Shown: positions 42,201 to 52,500, numbered from the stretch's first letter. The stretch is DNA of 64,000 bases from Panopea generosa (GCA_029582155.1 CM055895.1:22332462-22396461); one strand, 5' to 3'. Numbers and translations are program-made. Notes: a model not told the origin generated them from the sequence alone.

Positions 42201-45200
42201 TTCTGCAGCACGTCTCATAATTGCGATATCTGATCTGACATCTTCCTTGGCATTCTGCATATAAAACAATCGCAGGGCCAGGTTTTCTACCTCTGACTGA
42301 AGTTCTGAGCCTAAAAATAAAACATTTGTTATTGTAGTGTATTGATTATAATATGAACATTTTCACTTAACAACTCAAAATTACTGTATACTTGAATATT
42401 TTCGTATAATTATCAAGACATTTTGTGTGCAGCAATGTTTGAGGTCATATATTGAAAGAATAACTTTTCAAATAAAAATTATATTTCTATGATGGTTATT
42501 ATATTCATCAATGGGGCAGTAAAAAATGGGTTTTATGCCATCTTTAACATATGACATATACAGCATATATTGTTTTATTGGTGGAGGAAGACTTCATTTT
42601 TGTAGGTAACTAGCAAACTTTCTCACATTTATGGACCCGAGATGGGCTTGAACCTTCAACCACAGCAGTAGGAAGTGAATATTAGATGACAGTACTTAGG
42701 CTACTAGGCCAAGGTAGACCCACAGCAGTAAATAAAGATATAGTGAAGTAAAAAGTGACACAGTTTAATCAAAATGGCAGTTCATATGAATGAATACTAG
42801 TATGGGCTTTTATTGAGGACTCTTTATAAATTTTATGTAACTTATGAGACCTTATACTTTTGTGATGTGTAAAATTAAGGACATTTGCAAACATACCATG
42901 TCACAAAAGTAACCATTTATACAGTAGCTGAAAAAGAATGTTATACCCAGCTCAAAAGATGAAAATAATAAGAAAAAACAAGCATTGTAGACTAGAACCA
43001 AATAATTATCCATTTAGACCCCGTATCCCCTCATTAAAACCCAATGTCACTTACTTTTCTTTTTCTCGGCATTTGCATTATACTGGAGGTCCTTGTACAT
43101 GTTGCGAACATCTTCAAGCTGCTGCTCTTCTTGTGACCGGACCTGTTGTATCTCTGAAAACTCGTCATGTCTCTTTTCCAGCATCATCTGGAAGCGGGCC
43201 AACTCTTGCTGGATGCCGTACAGATCCACACCAAGGTCCTCGCGCTCCTTCTTACGGTTCTTTAACGATTCATCCTAATGGAAGACATAATGGATTGTGT
43301 AGAAAGTCATATTTCCTCATTGTACACATATTTGGAGAAAGGTTTCAAGCTTGCTGATTTACAAACCCAGTGGGGTGTTGCAGTATAAAAGTCACTCATG
43401 GTTTTGAGGTTTGGATAGAAAATTTCATCCCGTAGTGAATATAATGTTCATTTTCAAATTTTACCCATAAAAAATTCTGCATTTTTTTTCTTCAAGAAGT
43501 TATCTCATTTTATATTGATGCAATATTAGAAATGTTTTTTGTTAGATACCAATGAAATCAGTACATATTGTCGTTGAAGTTTCCTTTTTTCAATATAATG
43601 TGTATTATCTTTAAGAAAAAGACACTTAGACTTTGAAGACACTTATATCATTGATTCAAACAAACTTAGTACATAATAACTTACCAATTCCCTCAATTCC
43701 AACGTAACTTTCTCATCTTGTTTTGACAACTGTTTCTTCAAAGCAGCTTGGAACCGTTTCATCAATGGCTAAAATAAGATAAAATAGAAAATAGTTAAGA
43801 GCAGTAAAAACAATAAACAATATATCTTACTGGTTCAGCCATGAGCATATATAGTAAATTCATATATAAACTTGATTGCTTTTTTTTTCTATTTTTAATT
43901 GTTCAAAATAAAATGACAAAGAGTTGAAGTAGGACAATAAATCCTCAATATACATATTTTCATTTTGAGGTTTTGAGATACAGCAAGAGCTTTTTTTCTG
44001 GAAATTGGGAAGAGACGTAAGCCTTCAAGATAAGGAAAAAAACAGCGTGATTGAGTAGAAATTTTGATTTTTTTTAAGGCTTTAGCAAACTGGAAAATAA
44101 AGTGTTACTCTGTTAAGATCATGTTCTAACCATCAATAATTAGATATAACAATAATACTTCATATCCGTTTGGTTTTTTATCCTCTCAGTTTTGATATTT
44201 TTTCTTAATTTTTGGAATTTTTTTGCCTCAAATGGAAAAAAAACATGATTTTCTAAATGGGAAACCACCGAATTTCGACCTCTGTTTAATAAGGTAAAAA
44301 AGCCCTGACAGCCAAACATTTAATATATGATGAAAGGATTCTTGTGAAATATATAACGCGGCTAGGAACAAAATAAAAATCAGACTCAGCTTTAATGAAC
44401 TTGTTCATGAGGGTTAATGAATGCCCCCTCACATCCCACTGCACTGGGGTAAGCAGTATTTTTCTAACAACACACTAAATGAGCCCCATGATTCGAAAGA
44501 GCCAGAAATAATAATACACAGAGTAAAAGTAATATTAAGACTTATAATTTAATATCTTATAATTTTTTAGCATTCCTTCAAAGCACAGAACACAACCAAG
44601 AAAAAAAAATTCAAATATATTTTTAACACTCTTCAATAGTGGTTATCACTTTGTCAACTTACATGGTCTGGTTCCAGCACAACCATAACATTGCTCTCTG
44701 CATCACTGCCTTCATCTGACATATCTTCATCTTCCCCTTCTTCTTCATCATCGTCCGATCCATCACTGCCACCCCCATCTCCACCATCAGGTGGTCCCAT
44801 ACCCTCATGGGCCATTAAATCACTAATGTTCTGTGTGACGGGGAAATCATCCCCAATAGGCTGGTCCCCGTACCCAGGATCTTCATCCCCACCATCCCCA
44901 TCATATCCTCCTCCTTGGACAGGGACTGCAATATAAAATACCAGAAAATATAGAATTATGACCATAATATATATATACTGTCAAACAATGTTGCTTTTCA
45001 TTTTTTTAAAAATCATTTTATATAGATTTTACACTGAACAGTTATCACATTATCACATATCAGGCTATTATTTTCAAATAAAACACTATATCAAAATTAA
45101 GAACACTGCAAGTTTTTTGTTAGAATTCATTTTTAAGAGATGCTGACAAATATTAAGGATAACTAAGGATGAACCCCTTTTCACTGGCAGAGGAGAGGAC

Positions 45201-48200
45201 AAGGGGTCCAGGCTATCTTTGGTCAACACAATCAAAATATATAAGACCACACCTGACCATATATCCTGGATCTGCATTATGCGTTGAACAAAAAAATATC
45301 AAATCAATGAAGACTTCTGAGTAATTGACCCTATGATTATAGCAACAAGATGAAAACACCATTGTTCCAATTTTTTTCTGTAGTATTTTGTAACAGGTTT
45401 GGTGTATATTTTAAATATTTTTAACATGCCATTCCATAGCTAACATAAAAGCATTATTTATGTAAATGTTATTTTACAGTATGAACATCTTGTGTGACAT
45501 TTCATTTTAAGACATGACAAAGAGGTCAATGAAAAAGATCAAGGCATTATGACAATCTCTAAACAGGTCCTTTTAAAACTATAAATGTATATGTTTAATA
45601 ATGTCTCACAGAAATTAACTTTGGCAGCACTAGGACTAATGGCAGATATTTCAGATCATCAACAAGAGTTCCAAATACCAAATATCTTCAATGTGCTTTT
45701 CAGGGAAATAGTGTTTAGAAAGTATATAGGAATATCATATATACATATATCTTTCTATCATGCAACATGAAAAGTCATATAAAGAAGACGTTTTAGCTGT
45801 ACAGTCTAACCTGTATTAAGCAGCCACCCAACAGAAATGGCCAAACTGGCTGTTTAACACAAGTGGCAGCTTAATAGAGTGTCCATATTTTTGCCGAAAA
45901 GCTGAAGTCATGAAGTTTATTGTGACAGACAAACAGTGATCATACATGCATGGTACATGTACCATGCCCATGCCTGTAAGTTGTTTGGAAATATGTTCTA
46001 GGGGTAAAAGAGAAAAATCCACAGGAAAAAAATATTTTAACTGACAGTATTTATATAGAAGTACATATAAATAAATAGTTTATATTATTTAATTAAAAAA
46101 TAAATCCATATGAATTTTTCATTTAGCAGACGCCATAAAATCCAGTAAAAATGTGTAGTTGTATTCTTCCATTATCTCGCAATTACGTAAGGACACATTC
46201 TGATTATGTGTTTTATCGATACATTTTAAAAAAATTCAGACGTTAAACCGCTCTTACACATTCACATACAACATAGCAACCAGCCAAAAGGTGCGACCAC
46301 TAAGTGATAAGGGTCGGCCACTAAATCTGACCGCTTACACCTGACCGCTCACAGGTATTGTTTGGGATGAAATAGACTGGCCGCTGGCCGCGTTAAAGAG
46401 GTGACCATTTAATACATGTACTTTATATAGGCAATTTACACGGGAGGATTTTGAAGTGGCCGCTTAACACAGGTGACTGCTTAACACAGGTGACCGCAAG
46501 GACAAGTTAGACACCATACAGAAAAAATGTTACCTCCATCAGCATCCTGCTGCCCACCTCCAGACTGTGGTCTTGACAAAGATTTGGCTGCACTAACTGG
46601 ACGAGAACCTTTCTTTGAGCCTGCTGATCCCCTTGATGCAGGCCTGTCTACAGACCCAGCAGTTTGTTCCCTGTCCAGTGCAGCTTCAGGAGATGGTGCT
46701 TTCTTTTCAGCTACAGATCCCGGTCTACTTCCAGCAGACCCTTGACGAGGTGTACCAGCTTTGGCAGACACTGGTCTAGATCCTGCCTTAGCTGAAACTG
46801 GTCTCGAGCCAGCTTTTGATCCTGAATGAGAATGGATAACTTTATCAGAAAAAGTGCAAACAATTTAGTATTTCATGTCAGATATATAGTTAAAGATTAA
46901 CACATTGCACTTTTAGAAATGAATACTTATCTATTGAAAGTTACTTTAGAATACAAGTGACAAACAATTGAGGATGAGAAAATTTGAAATGAGACATGTC
47001 ACTTCAGAGGAACAAAATGTAGTCTTATATATTAAGTTACCCTAAAATCAACTATTTGAAACAGATAAACAGGACAAAATATCTTTCACAACTATATCTC
47101 TTCGTTTCTCCTGACATGCCTCACTGTCCAGAGCAACTACCATTAGATGTCTCACATCTGACTATAAACAAGTAAATCAGAGAGGTATGCAGAACCTCTC
47201 AATTGATATATTAACCTTCCAATCACACTTCAGCTCTTTGGAGTATGTAACCAATTAGCCTAATCAAATAAGGCATGGACAGACATTTTTTTTTAATTAT
47301 ATGGATTTCCCATGTGCTACATCATATGGGACATGCACAAATAAAAAATCGCCATAAAGGCTCCTCAGAGACTCGGACATGAAATATGTGATCTAATAAG
47401 TAATCAGAAGGAAACCCTGATTTGGATTGCTCCTTTATCTAGTCTACAGGACCGAGGTGAAGCAAGGCTCTATGCTTCAGCTCAGTCCACCCAGTCCACA
47501 CTGTTGAATTGTTGTTCCATTTAACAGTTAATAACAGATTAATTAGAATACTGGATTTAAACTTTGAAAATTATCTAAATTCTTACATTGTAAGGTTTCA
47601 ATTTTTCAGATGATGAAAGAAATAATAATAATGCATGAACAAATTGGACATACTAACGCAGTTAGAACAAGTTCATTTTAGGTCCACAACATGACTAGTC
47701 CCACAGGATATGTAGGCATGAAAATTGTTTTTTGAGGCCTATGTTGGATACATGTGCAAATAGCTGTTTAATTTTTTTGTTAAAATTATATAAAGTTTGT
47801 CAAGTGTATAAATACACAGTGATGAAGTACATTATATAATAAAAAGATAGTAAATCCAATTGACTACATACCTGCAGCAGATTGTGGGCGGGAACCAGCT
47901 TGTCCTGAAGGAGGTCTAGATGTTTTAGCTGGTTCCACATTATCAGCATCCTGATCTTCATTAACTTGACCAGACTTTCTGGATCCACCAGATGTTGGCC
48001 TGAAACAGAATTAAGGCAAATTTATAAAACTTGTCAGTTCACTGGAATTTAAGTACATGTTTTATTGTTTTCTGAACTGCAGAGTAATAGAAAGTATTTT
48101 TTCCAAACTGCAGAGTTACAGATTACATTTTTCATTTTATACATTTATTTTACAAAGACAGTACAGTTTAGTTTAAATTGTGGCATTTCCTTGTCTACTT

Positions 48201-49334
48201 TCCCATTTTGACAGTATATCCTTCGGTAAGTCATTTGCTGTTTACACATCACTGGTTGTTGAATATGTTCTGCAGTGAATGTCTAACTGAAAGCACATAC
48301 TAATTCATGTTCCTGGCCATATCCCACCACATCCCAAGGAAAGACAGATTCGTTCAGACGCTGGTTCGAAAGTTAATCCTCATCGCCATTAAAGTGACAG
48401 CAGTCACCCATGCAAGTGCTAACCCCATACTTCATAGTTTAACTTACAATACAGTCAGTGCACTTCAACCATGTCACTGTTAAAACTAGCTTAACAGCAA
48501 GGCTGTTGTAAGTGACCTATGTACATTCACTACAGTACGAAACTGTAAAGATACAAAACCAGAATTCTGCCATTGCAACATGGTTCTATATAAATAAATA
48601 AGGATGTACAGTAATATTGTGTTGAACCAATTTATAAAAAAATACAGGAAAATATTATTATAAAGACATTGCGTCTTCAAAAATGTTTAAGAGTGTGGAC
48701 TCTGACATTGGACATTTCTATACTGGTCATATCTAATACAGTGAGTTAAAATTTTTCAACTGTAAAGAATGGCATAAATACCAAACAGTAATAAGGTTAC
48801 TTAAGTGTGCTGAATAAAAAACAGTTGCCGATACAAAATGCAAACAAATACTGATGCTAACGGAAGTTGGAGCTTTGCACATGTCTTTCCAGATTGATAT
48901 TATATGGGCATTCGCAGTAATAGGTATATCTCGGTATTAGGTATACAAGGGATAAATTTTAAATGTAGCATGAATATTCTGTACAGAAATGACAAGCAGA
49001 GGTTGTTGTTTTTTTACATACGAAACATGTTAAAATATATCAAACTGTTTGAACTTTTTATGAACTAACAGTTATTCTCAAATATCTAGTAGCGTCATTT
49101 TCAAATAGGATGTACTGAATTTCTTGCCATGATGAATTTTAAAAAAAATAAAATGAAAGATGTCAACAAATAAGATTATCTTTTATTAAAATGTTACGTT
49201 TGTTGATTGTAATAAGGCTAAACTTAAGAACATATATCTTAATATCTATCTGCAGATATTGAAACATAAATTAAATCGATTTTTAACTGTTTAAAGTTGT
49301 GGAAAATAGCATACCTGTCTTCTTGGTCCGCCAT
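23981..49334 (-). CDS. CCDC40: CCDC40, coiled-coil axonemal ruler protein of motile cilia, complete, 19 coding exons
   Basis: With CCDC39 it forms the 96-nm ruler on axonemal doublets that positions radial spokes, inner dynein arms and the N-DRC; loss in humans causes primary ciliary dyskinesia. Exons 5' to 3': 49334-49315, 47999-47872, 46821-46534, 44925-44663, 43768-43685, 43274-43055, 42310-42153, 41755-41615, 41212-41109, 40643-40400, 38279-38097, 37506-37261, 36352-36139, 35317-35148, 34691-34600, 33283-33095, 32700-32580, 32085-31927, 24229-23981. They total 3273 nt, 1090 aa (human 1142). All introns are GT-AG and all phases close. Residues 1-233 are low-complexity (Gly/Ser/Arg/Pro, then acidic); 234-1090 are almost continuous coiled coil. 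Blocks shared with the human protein include VVLxPDHPLM, ENLALxLFYMQN, the MLWEKK block near 856 and DRxxxEYP near the end. Intron 18 is 7.7 kb. Start chosen: the ATG in the 20-nt first exon (MADQEDR). Confidence 0.95.
25183..25530 (-). other. Unassigned open frame in CCDC40 intron 18
   Basis: A 115-codon minus-strand frame rich in Trp, with [10 protein letters not shown] and [12 protein letters not shown] tttctgtttag acceptor-like site lies at its 5' end and a 'gctatggtatt' donor-like site near its 3' end. The plus strand is also open here (25169-25540). I do not recognise a family. It could be a fragment of a retroposed gene or transposon, a nested exon, or chance. Confidence 0.25.
26405..26580 (-). 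mobile_element. SINE-B copy in CCDC40 intron 18
   Basis: Contains 'ctgggtagaactagtact' and '..gggatcaaactctctacctt' (reverse of the B-box region), matching 31566-31750 and 32267-32445. Sense to CCDC40. Confidence 0.6.
27375..27455 (+). mobile_element. SINE-C fragment
   Basis: 'ggttgtggattcgatcctcc' followed by 'accacggctatgtgtagtgt' matches 18220-18260. It is truncated on both sides and antisense to CCDC40. Confidence 0.5.
27795..27895 (-). mobile_element. SINE-B head fragment
   Basis: The reverse of a SINE-B tRNA-like head ('gggattgaacggattgacct..ctggcatcagcat..ccactacccc'). Sense to CCDC40. Confidence 0.45.
28740..28850 (-). mobile_element. SINE-E head fragment
   Basis: 'accgacaacctcagagatga..' to '..tgctgactactctgccac' corresponds to the reversed head of the copies at 40125-40335 and 51602-51850. 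Confidence 0.45.
29799..30118 (+). mobile_element. SINE-D with tRNA-Ala(AGC)-like head and (AAC)n tail
   Basis: The head has GGTCTAGTGGTAGAGC, an anticodon loop CTAGCAT (AGC in the anticodon position) and a T-arm GGGTTCAATCCCC. A body of about 230 bp follows and ends '..ttgttgaaagcgacgctaaacactg' plus 'tacaacaacaacaac'. The acceptor stem pairs poorly and the tail is typical of a SINE, so this is not a tRNA gene. Antisense to CCDC40. Confidence 0.75.
31566..31750 (-). mobile_element. SINE-B copy in CCDC40 intron 18
   Basis: Contains 'cttcctgggtagaaccagta', 'gtttgttttttgagaggc' and the reversed tRNA-like head ending 'ctatccactgcactacctcc'. Sense to CCDC40 and close to 32267-32445. Confidence 0.65.
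32267..32445 (-). mobile_element. SINE-B copy in CCDC40 intron 17
   Basis: Tail 'gaagtaaactcagagctta', body 'cttcctgggtagaacctgta', and reversed head 'gggatcgaacctgcaacctt..ctatccaatgcactaccgct'. Sense to CCDC40; it lies 0.13 kb from exon 17. Confidence 0.7.
32800..32992 (-). mobile_element. SINE-E copy in CCDC40 intron 16
   Basis: Reversed body ('agccactgtccttccacaag..ctggcaaatttttctcacat') and a degenerate head. The same order is seen at 40125-40335. Sense to CCDC40. Confidence 0.55.
33040..33087. repeat. 10-bp tandem repeat, about 5 units, beside a CCDC40 splice donor
   Basis: TAGTTCTACA is repeated (first unit imperfect) and ends about 6 nt from the donor of exon 16 (33093-33094 on the minus strand). 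The array is therefore the first intronic sequence after that exon. Confidence 0.8.
33095..33283 (-). CDS. CCDC40: CCDC40 coding exon 16: best conserved block
   Basis: Residues about 852-914 contain [34 protein letters not shown] and LMKQQEKMI. These match the human protein at most positions and identify the gene without doubt. Confidence 0.97.
39010..39370. repeat. Possible interspersed repeat in CCDC40 intron 10
   Basis: Stretches such as 'gggcagtaattctgtc', 'gttatccccttgtttcc' and 'gggcataactctacctcaaa' with internal near-repeats ('agttatccca..ccccttga') resemble dispersed bivalve repeats. No full copy exists elsewhere in the window, so this rests on resemblance only. Confidence 0.3.
40125..40335 (-). 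mobile_element. SINE-E copy in CCDC40 intron 10
   Basis: Starts 'tcagttttattggtggagga' (tail side), then 'accaccgtccttccaaaaat', and ends with a reversed head of class II tRNA type ('gacccacaacctcagagg..cacttgatcacagtggaccc'). It lies 65 nt outside exon 10. Confidence 0.65.
41868..42055 (-). mobile_element. SINE-E copy in CCDC40 intron 7
   Basis: 'ttcattggtgaaggaagac' tail and reversed head '..caaacctttgacctcagtga..ggccactcagccaaagatga', parallel to the copy at 42545-42722. Confidence 0.6.
42545..42722 (-). mobile_element. SINE-E copy in CCDC40 intron 6
   Basis: 'tgttttattggtggaggaag' tail, 'tcacatttatggaccc' and reversed head 'gggcttgaaccttcaaccac..taggccaaggtagaccc'. Sense to CCDC40. Confidence 0.65.
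44663..44925 (-). CDS. CCDC40: CCDC40 coding exon 4: acidic tract leading into the coiled coil
   Basis: Residues about 146-233: Gly/Asp-rich, then an Asp/Glu run ([18 protein letters not shown]), ending VVLEPDH just before a gtaagt donor. Human CCDC40 has the same acidic stretch followed by VVLDPDH at the same place, which anchors the orthology of the N-terminal half. Confidence 0.92.
45804..46512. mobile_element. Inverted-repeat element with 'ttaagc(a/g)gccac' subterminal motifs
   Basis: The left end GTCTAACCTGTATTAAGCAG mirrors the right end, whose complement begins GTCTAACTTGTCCTTGCGGT and goes on to two '..acctgtgttaagc.g.cac' units. Inside are further 'accgctcacagg' and 'gaccgctta' motifs. 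No coding capacity is seen. It ends about 20 nt from the donor of CCDC40 exon 3. Similar short fragments lie near 35500 and 60585. Confidence 0.5.
46534..46821 (-). CDS. CCDC40: CCDC40 coding exon 3: Gly-Ser-Arg-Pro repeat tract
   Basis: Encodes a disordered tract with two tandem copies of AGSRPVSAK and further degenerate copies ([15 protein letters not shown]). I recall no match in vertebrate CCDC40, which has an acidic N-terminus instead. The frame is fixed by the exons on either side. Confidence 0.85.
49315..49334 (-). CDS. CCDC40: CCDC40 coding exon 1 (start codon)
   Basis: 20 nt encoding MADQED plus two bases of the next Arg codon, followed by gtatgc. The next exon (47872-47999) starts with G after a gtttcag acceptor, giving an in-frame join. 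No other upstream ATG was needed. Confidence 0.8.
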
Positions 49335-49460
49335 GATGTTGATTTGTTGCTATGCAGGAAATAACATTACGGTGTATTGTGGGAAATCTGTTACCCAATG
49401 AAATATCTCGTTACAAATCAATATTTTGGTTTAACATTCGGTAGTCCCCTAAATTCTTCG
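49335..49460. promoter_or_regulatory. Likely CCDC40 promoter or 5' UTR, possible divergent promoter with TBC1D16
   Basis: The sequence lies directly upstream of the CCDC40 ATG. It has a plus-strand CCAAT at 49394-49398 and a 'ttgtgggaaat' stretch. If TBC1D16 has a non-coding first exon, as I recall for human, its start could lie near here. No convincing RFX X-box was found, which is a weakness for a cilium gene promoter. Position only; the start sites are unknown. Confidence 0.3.
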
Positions 49461-49917
49461 TCTAATTACAACACTAGAGAGACTGCGAATTATTGACATT
49501 ATCATCAACAATATGCTGTCAGTGTGATTTGTATGGGGGAAAAATCACATACCTTGTTGTTGGACTGGTGATATACTTTATAGATCCATATGGTAATAAA
49601 TGCTCTACTCTAGAAGCACTGGTAAAGTGAACCATTATTATGTATTAATTTAATTTGTTGTAAAAATAAAATAATATGTGATTCTTTCGTACAAAGCAAC
49701 TTCGTCCTGGACACATGTGACACTGTCTTTGTCATTTCGAATGACTAAGAAATCAATTTATTCTCTATTTGGCAAGAAAACACTACAAAATTCAATTTGA
49801 TGTGTAATATGAAATAAGGCACAGCTTCAAAGGTAATTTATCAAGCTAAGGTTATTCTCAAACTGCATTAGAGCATTTCACAAAATATAGTTATTGATAG
49901 TGAGGAATATGATAAAA

Positions 49918-50480
49918 TTGAAGTCATTTCAGGGGTATCTCAAGACCTTGCCTGGGCCCTATCTTATTCCTAACCTGCATTAACAATCTGCCTGAAAGTA
50001 TTAGTGGAAAGTATCACATCACAAGTAAGGCTATTAGCAGATATTACTGCTGTATACGATTAATGATGACAAGACTGACAAAACTTCTGAAATAGGAAGT
50101 CTTTAGGAGTTTCATACTGATCAAAATGTGAAGTTGTCCATATAACAAGGTTAAAAAACAGAGACATGCAGCATGCTGGACCATGAACAATTATTTCCAT
50201 TACTCCAATCATTGCTGACATATTAGCAGACTAGATTCGAGAACCTTAGAGCAGCGTCAGGCAAATGCGCGCCTATTCCTCCTTTATAAGATTGTGCATC
50301 AGTTGGTTGCTATCTCCATACCTCATTACTTTAATCTAACCGCAGGGTGTCCAGGTAAATGTCACACCACACTAGGGTTGACCTCTTTACTATAGTACAG
50401 TGAAACTCGCTACCTGCACATGTTGTATAGCTGCAAGACCTTGAATCATAAAAGCTTACCATAAGCTCTCCAATCCATGA
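49918..50480 (+). pseudogene. Dead, internally deleted non-LTR retrotransposon (reverse transcriptase remnant)
   Basis: In changing frames it reads a 'SGVSQDLAWALSYS'-like start, then 'NNLPESI..QVRLLAD.TAVY' (the RT region around the catalytic YADD-like site, degraded). After a deletion comes RTLEQRQANARLFLLYKIVH, typical of the 3' part of CR1/jockey-like RT proteins. Stops and frame shifts break it, so it is not functional. The family is not resolved. Confidence 0.6.
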
Positions 50481-51224
50481 GCATTCTGAGATTGCTTTGA
50501 ACCTTTTTTTTTATCTTGTCAAGCTATTTTAACACCTTTTACACTGTTTTTTACTCTTGTGTTATTATGCTTTCCTTTTCTTTTTTCTTACTATCTTAAG
50601 ACACACGCAGCTGCTCAATTATGGCTGTGAAGGCATGTGGCAAAATATTGAGATAAAAATTAAATGCATGTATGAAATAACTGGTATACTGGTTCCAATA
50701 TGTTTAAAACATAGAATTTATAAATTTTTGACAGTCAATGGGAAGAGGTTATGACGTTACAGGTCATAAATGTTTATAATATGGGTCATGATCTGTCGTA
50801 AAAAATTTAATATGCTACCAACATTTTTTTTGAGTGGTTTCCGTCTTTTACAAATTTAGTGGGAATTTATCAGGACTTTTCAAGCTTTTAATTTTTTTTC
50901 CCTATATCATGCCCAGTTTTTAAAGTTTTGTAATAAGTTTTATATTTAAAACAAAGAAGTCATTGTGATCATGGCTGTTTAGTAATTGAAGGTCATTATG
51001 CCTACTGTGGTAGTAATGAATTTTATGTTTGGTTTGGGTGGGGGCGGGGTCAAGCTCACTGTAACAATGTATTAAAAAATGAATCTACTCAGTGTCTTAG
51101 TCGGTTCAGATATCTCAATCAGTAACATATTTTGTAATACAACCACGAATCTCCCACCTTTGTATACAGTGATTTACAGAGTTAAGGTGTCTTGGGTGTG
51201 CCTAGCAGAACTCTGAAACAGTGA

Positions 51225-51290
51225 TTAGGTGCACTATCACTATATCACTGAAATGTTGTTGGAAAGGGCACAACACCAAACTATATAACT
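51225..51290 (+). mobile_element. Possible SINE-D tail fragment
   Basis: 'tcactgaaatgttgttggaa' to '..gcacaacaccaaac' resembles the tail of the SINE-D copy near 30065-30110. Too short and diverged to be sure. Confidence 0.3.
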
Positions 51291-51601
51291 TTACTGTTTT
51301 TTAATGATTAATTCCCCAGTGTTTCATTTATTTAATTCCCCAGTTCAATTAAAAGGTTAAATCAATGGCTGTTTTCATACCATGTGGGTTTATTAAATAG
51401 CCTCCTCGTGTACTTACATATGTCGTCTTGTGTTAAGAGAAATTGTATGATATATGAATACATGTATATGAAACATGCAGATATTTAAATTCTAAAACAG
51501 CATTACATTTAAAGCATAAGTTCCACTCCAAAAACACTCCTTAAAATTACAGACAGTATTTGTTGGTTTCAATGAAACATTTAAATTTATAGTTCATCAA
51601 G

Positions 51602-51850
51602 GGTCCTCCGTGGCCGAGTGATCTATTAGGCTCCATCTCAATATCACTTACCTCTCACCACTAAGGTCATAGGTTTAAGTCCTGCTCACTCCAATAACTT
51701 TATTTGAGAAAGTTAATACCAGTTATTTGCGGAAGGACGGTGGTTCTACCCAAATCCATTCTGATGTCTTCCTCTACCAATAAAACTGGATATGTCATTA
51801 TATGACCTGAAATGTGTTGAAAATGGCATTAAACCCCATTCAGTCAATAT
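51602..51850 (+). mobile_element. SINE-E, best copy, class II tRNA-like head
   Basis: The head starts TCCTCCGTGGCCGAGTGATC and has a longer gap between A and B boxes than class I tRNAs, as in Ser/Leu tRNAs. The B box is GGTTTAAGTCC. The body has 'gcggaaggacggtggttcta' and a tail '..ggcattaaaccccattcag'. All the minus-strand copies in CCDC40 match this order. Confidence 0.7.
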
Positions 51851-51998
51851 AATTCATCAAGAGAACACTGAAGTAGTCTGGCCATCATCATAGTGGTAAA
51901 GCTGCAAGTTACCACATGTCAATCCAGTATTCACAAGTTTAATTGATAGTTCACTGACTCCACCAAATTAATTTTTTCTTTTATGGTTAAAATTACCA

Positions 51999-52500
51999 TT
52001 TATAATTTCACTGTATAAAACAGATTTATAACTTCACTGTTTAAAACAGATTTGTAATTTCACTGTATAAAACAGTTTTGTAATTTCACTGTGTAAAACA
52101 GATTTGTAATTTCACTGTTGTTAAAACAGATTTGTACTTTCACTGTTTAACCCTTTACTTCATATAGACGCCTTTGGACACCTCTAATAATGAAAGCATT
52201 AATTCACCATGTATCAGCAATGGGTGATTTATGTTTATATTAACTGACAGAGTGGAAAACAGTGCAGGAAGTGTTCAGATTGCTTGTTACGAGCAATCTG
52301 AACTCTTCCTGCACTGTTTTCAAAGGCCTTCTGTGATTGGTGTGGGAAAGCGCGTATCTATGAAGTAAAGGGTTAAAAAAGATTTATTATTTCACGTTTG
52401 AAAACAGATTTGTAATTTCACTGTGTAAAACAGATTTGTAATATCACTGTATAAAACATCTATAATTTTACTGTACAAAACAGATTTTTAATTTTACTGT
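51999..52500 (+). repeat. 26-bp minisatellite, about 11 units, interrupted by a MITE
   Basis: The unit TTCACTGTATAAAACAGATT plus TGTAAT starts at 52007, 52033, 52059, 52085, 52111 and 52139. It resumes after the MITE at 52391, 52417, 52443, 52467 and 52493. Spacing is 24-28 bp, mostly 26. Confidence 0.9.
52151..52372. mobile_element. piggyBac-type MITE, copy 1, flanked by TTAA duplication
   Basis: 222 bp with a perfect 14-bp terminal inverted repeat (CCCTTTACTTCATA), which extends imperfectly to about 21 bp. TTAA flanks both sides (52147-52150 and 52373-52376). The CCC(T)-type end and the TTAA target fit piggyBac elements. Inside, 52255-52321 forms a hairpin with 30-nt arms (one mismatch) and a 7-nt loop. 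No coding capacity. A second copy lies at 60640-60848. Confidence 0.88.

Noticed and set aside
42938-43357. 139-codon plus-strand frame
   Set aside because: It lies antisense to CCDC40 exon 6, whose minus-strand translation is conserved and whose splice sites fit. Frames at 40289-40660, 44691-44936, 46527-46745 and 35048-35396 are rejected for the same reason.
49335-49420. Possible RFX X-box (GTTGCTATG..) upstream of CCDC40
   Set aside because: Only the first half-site fits the GTTGCCATGGCAAC consensus; the second half does not match.
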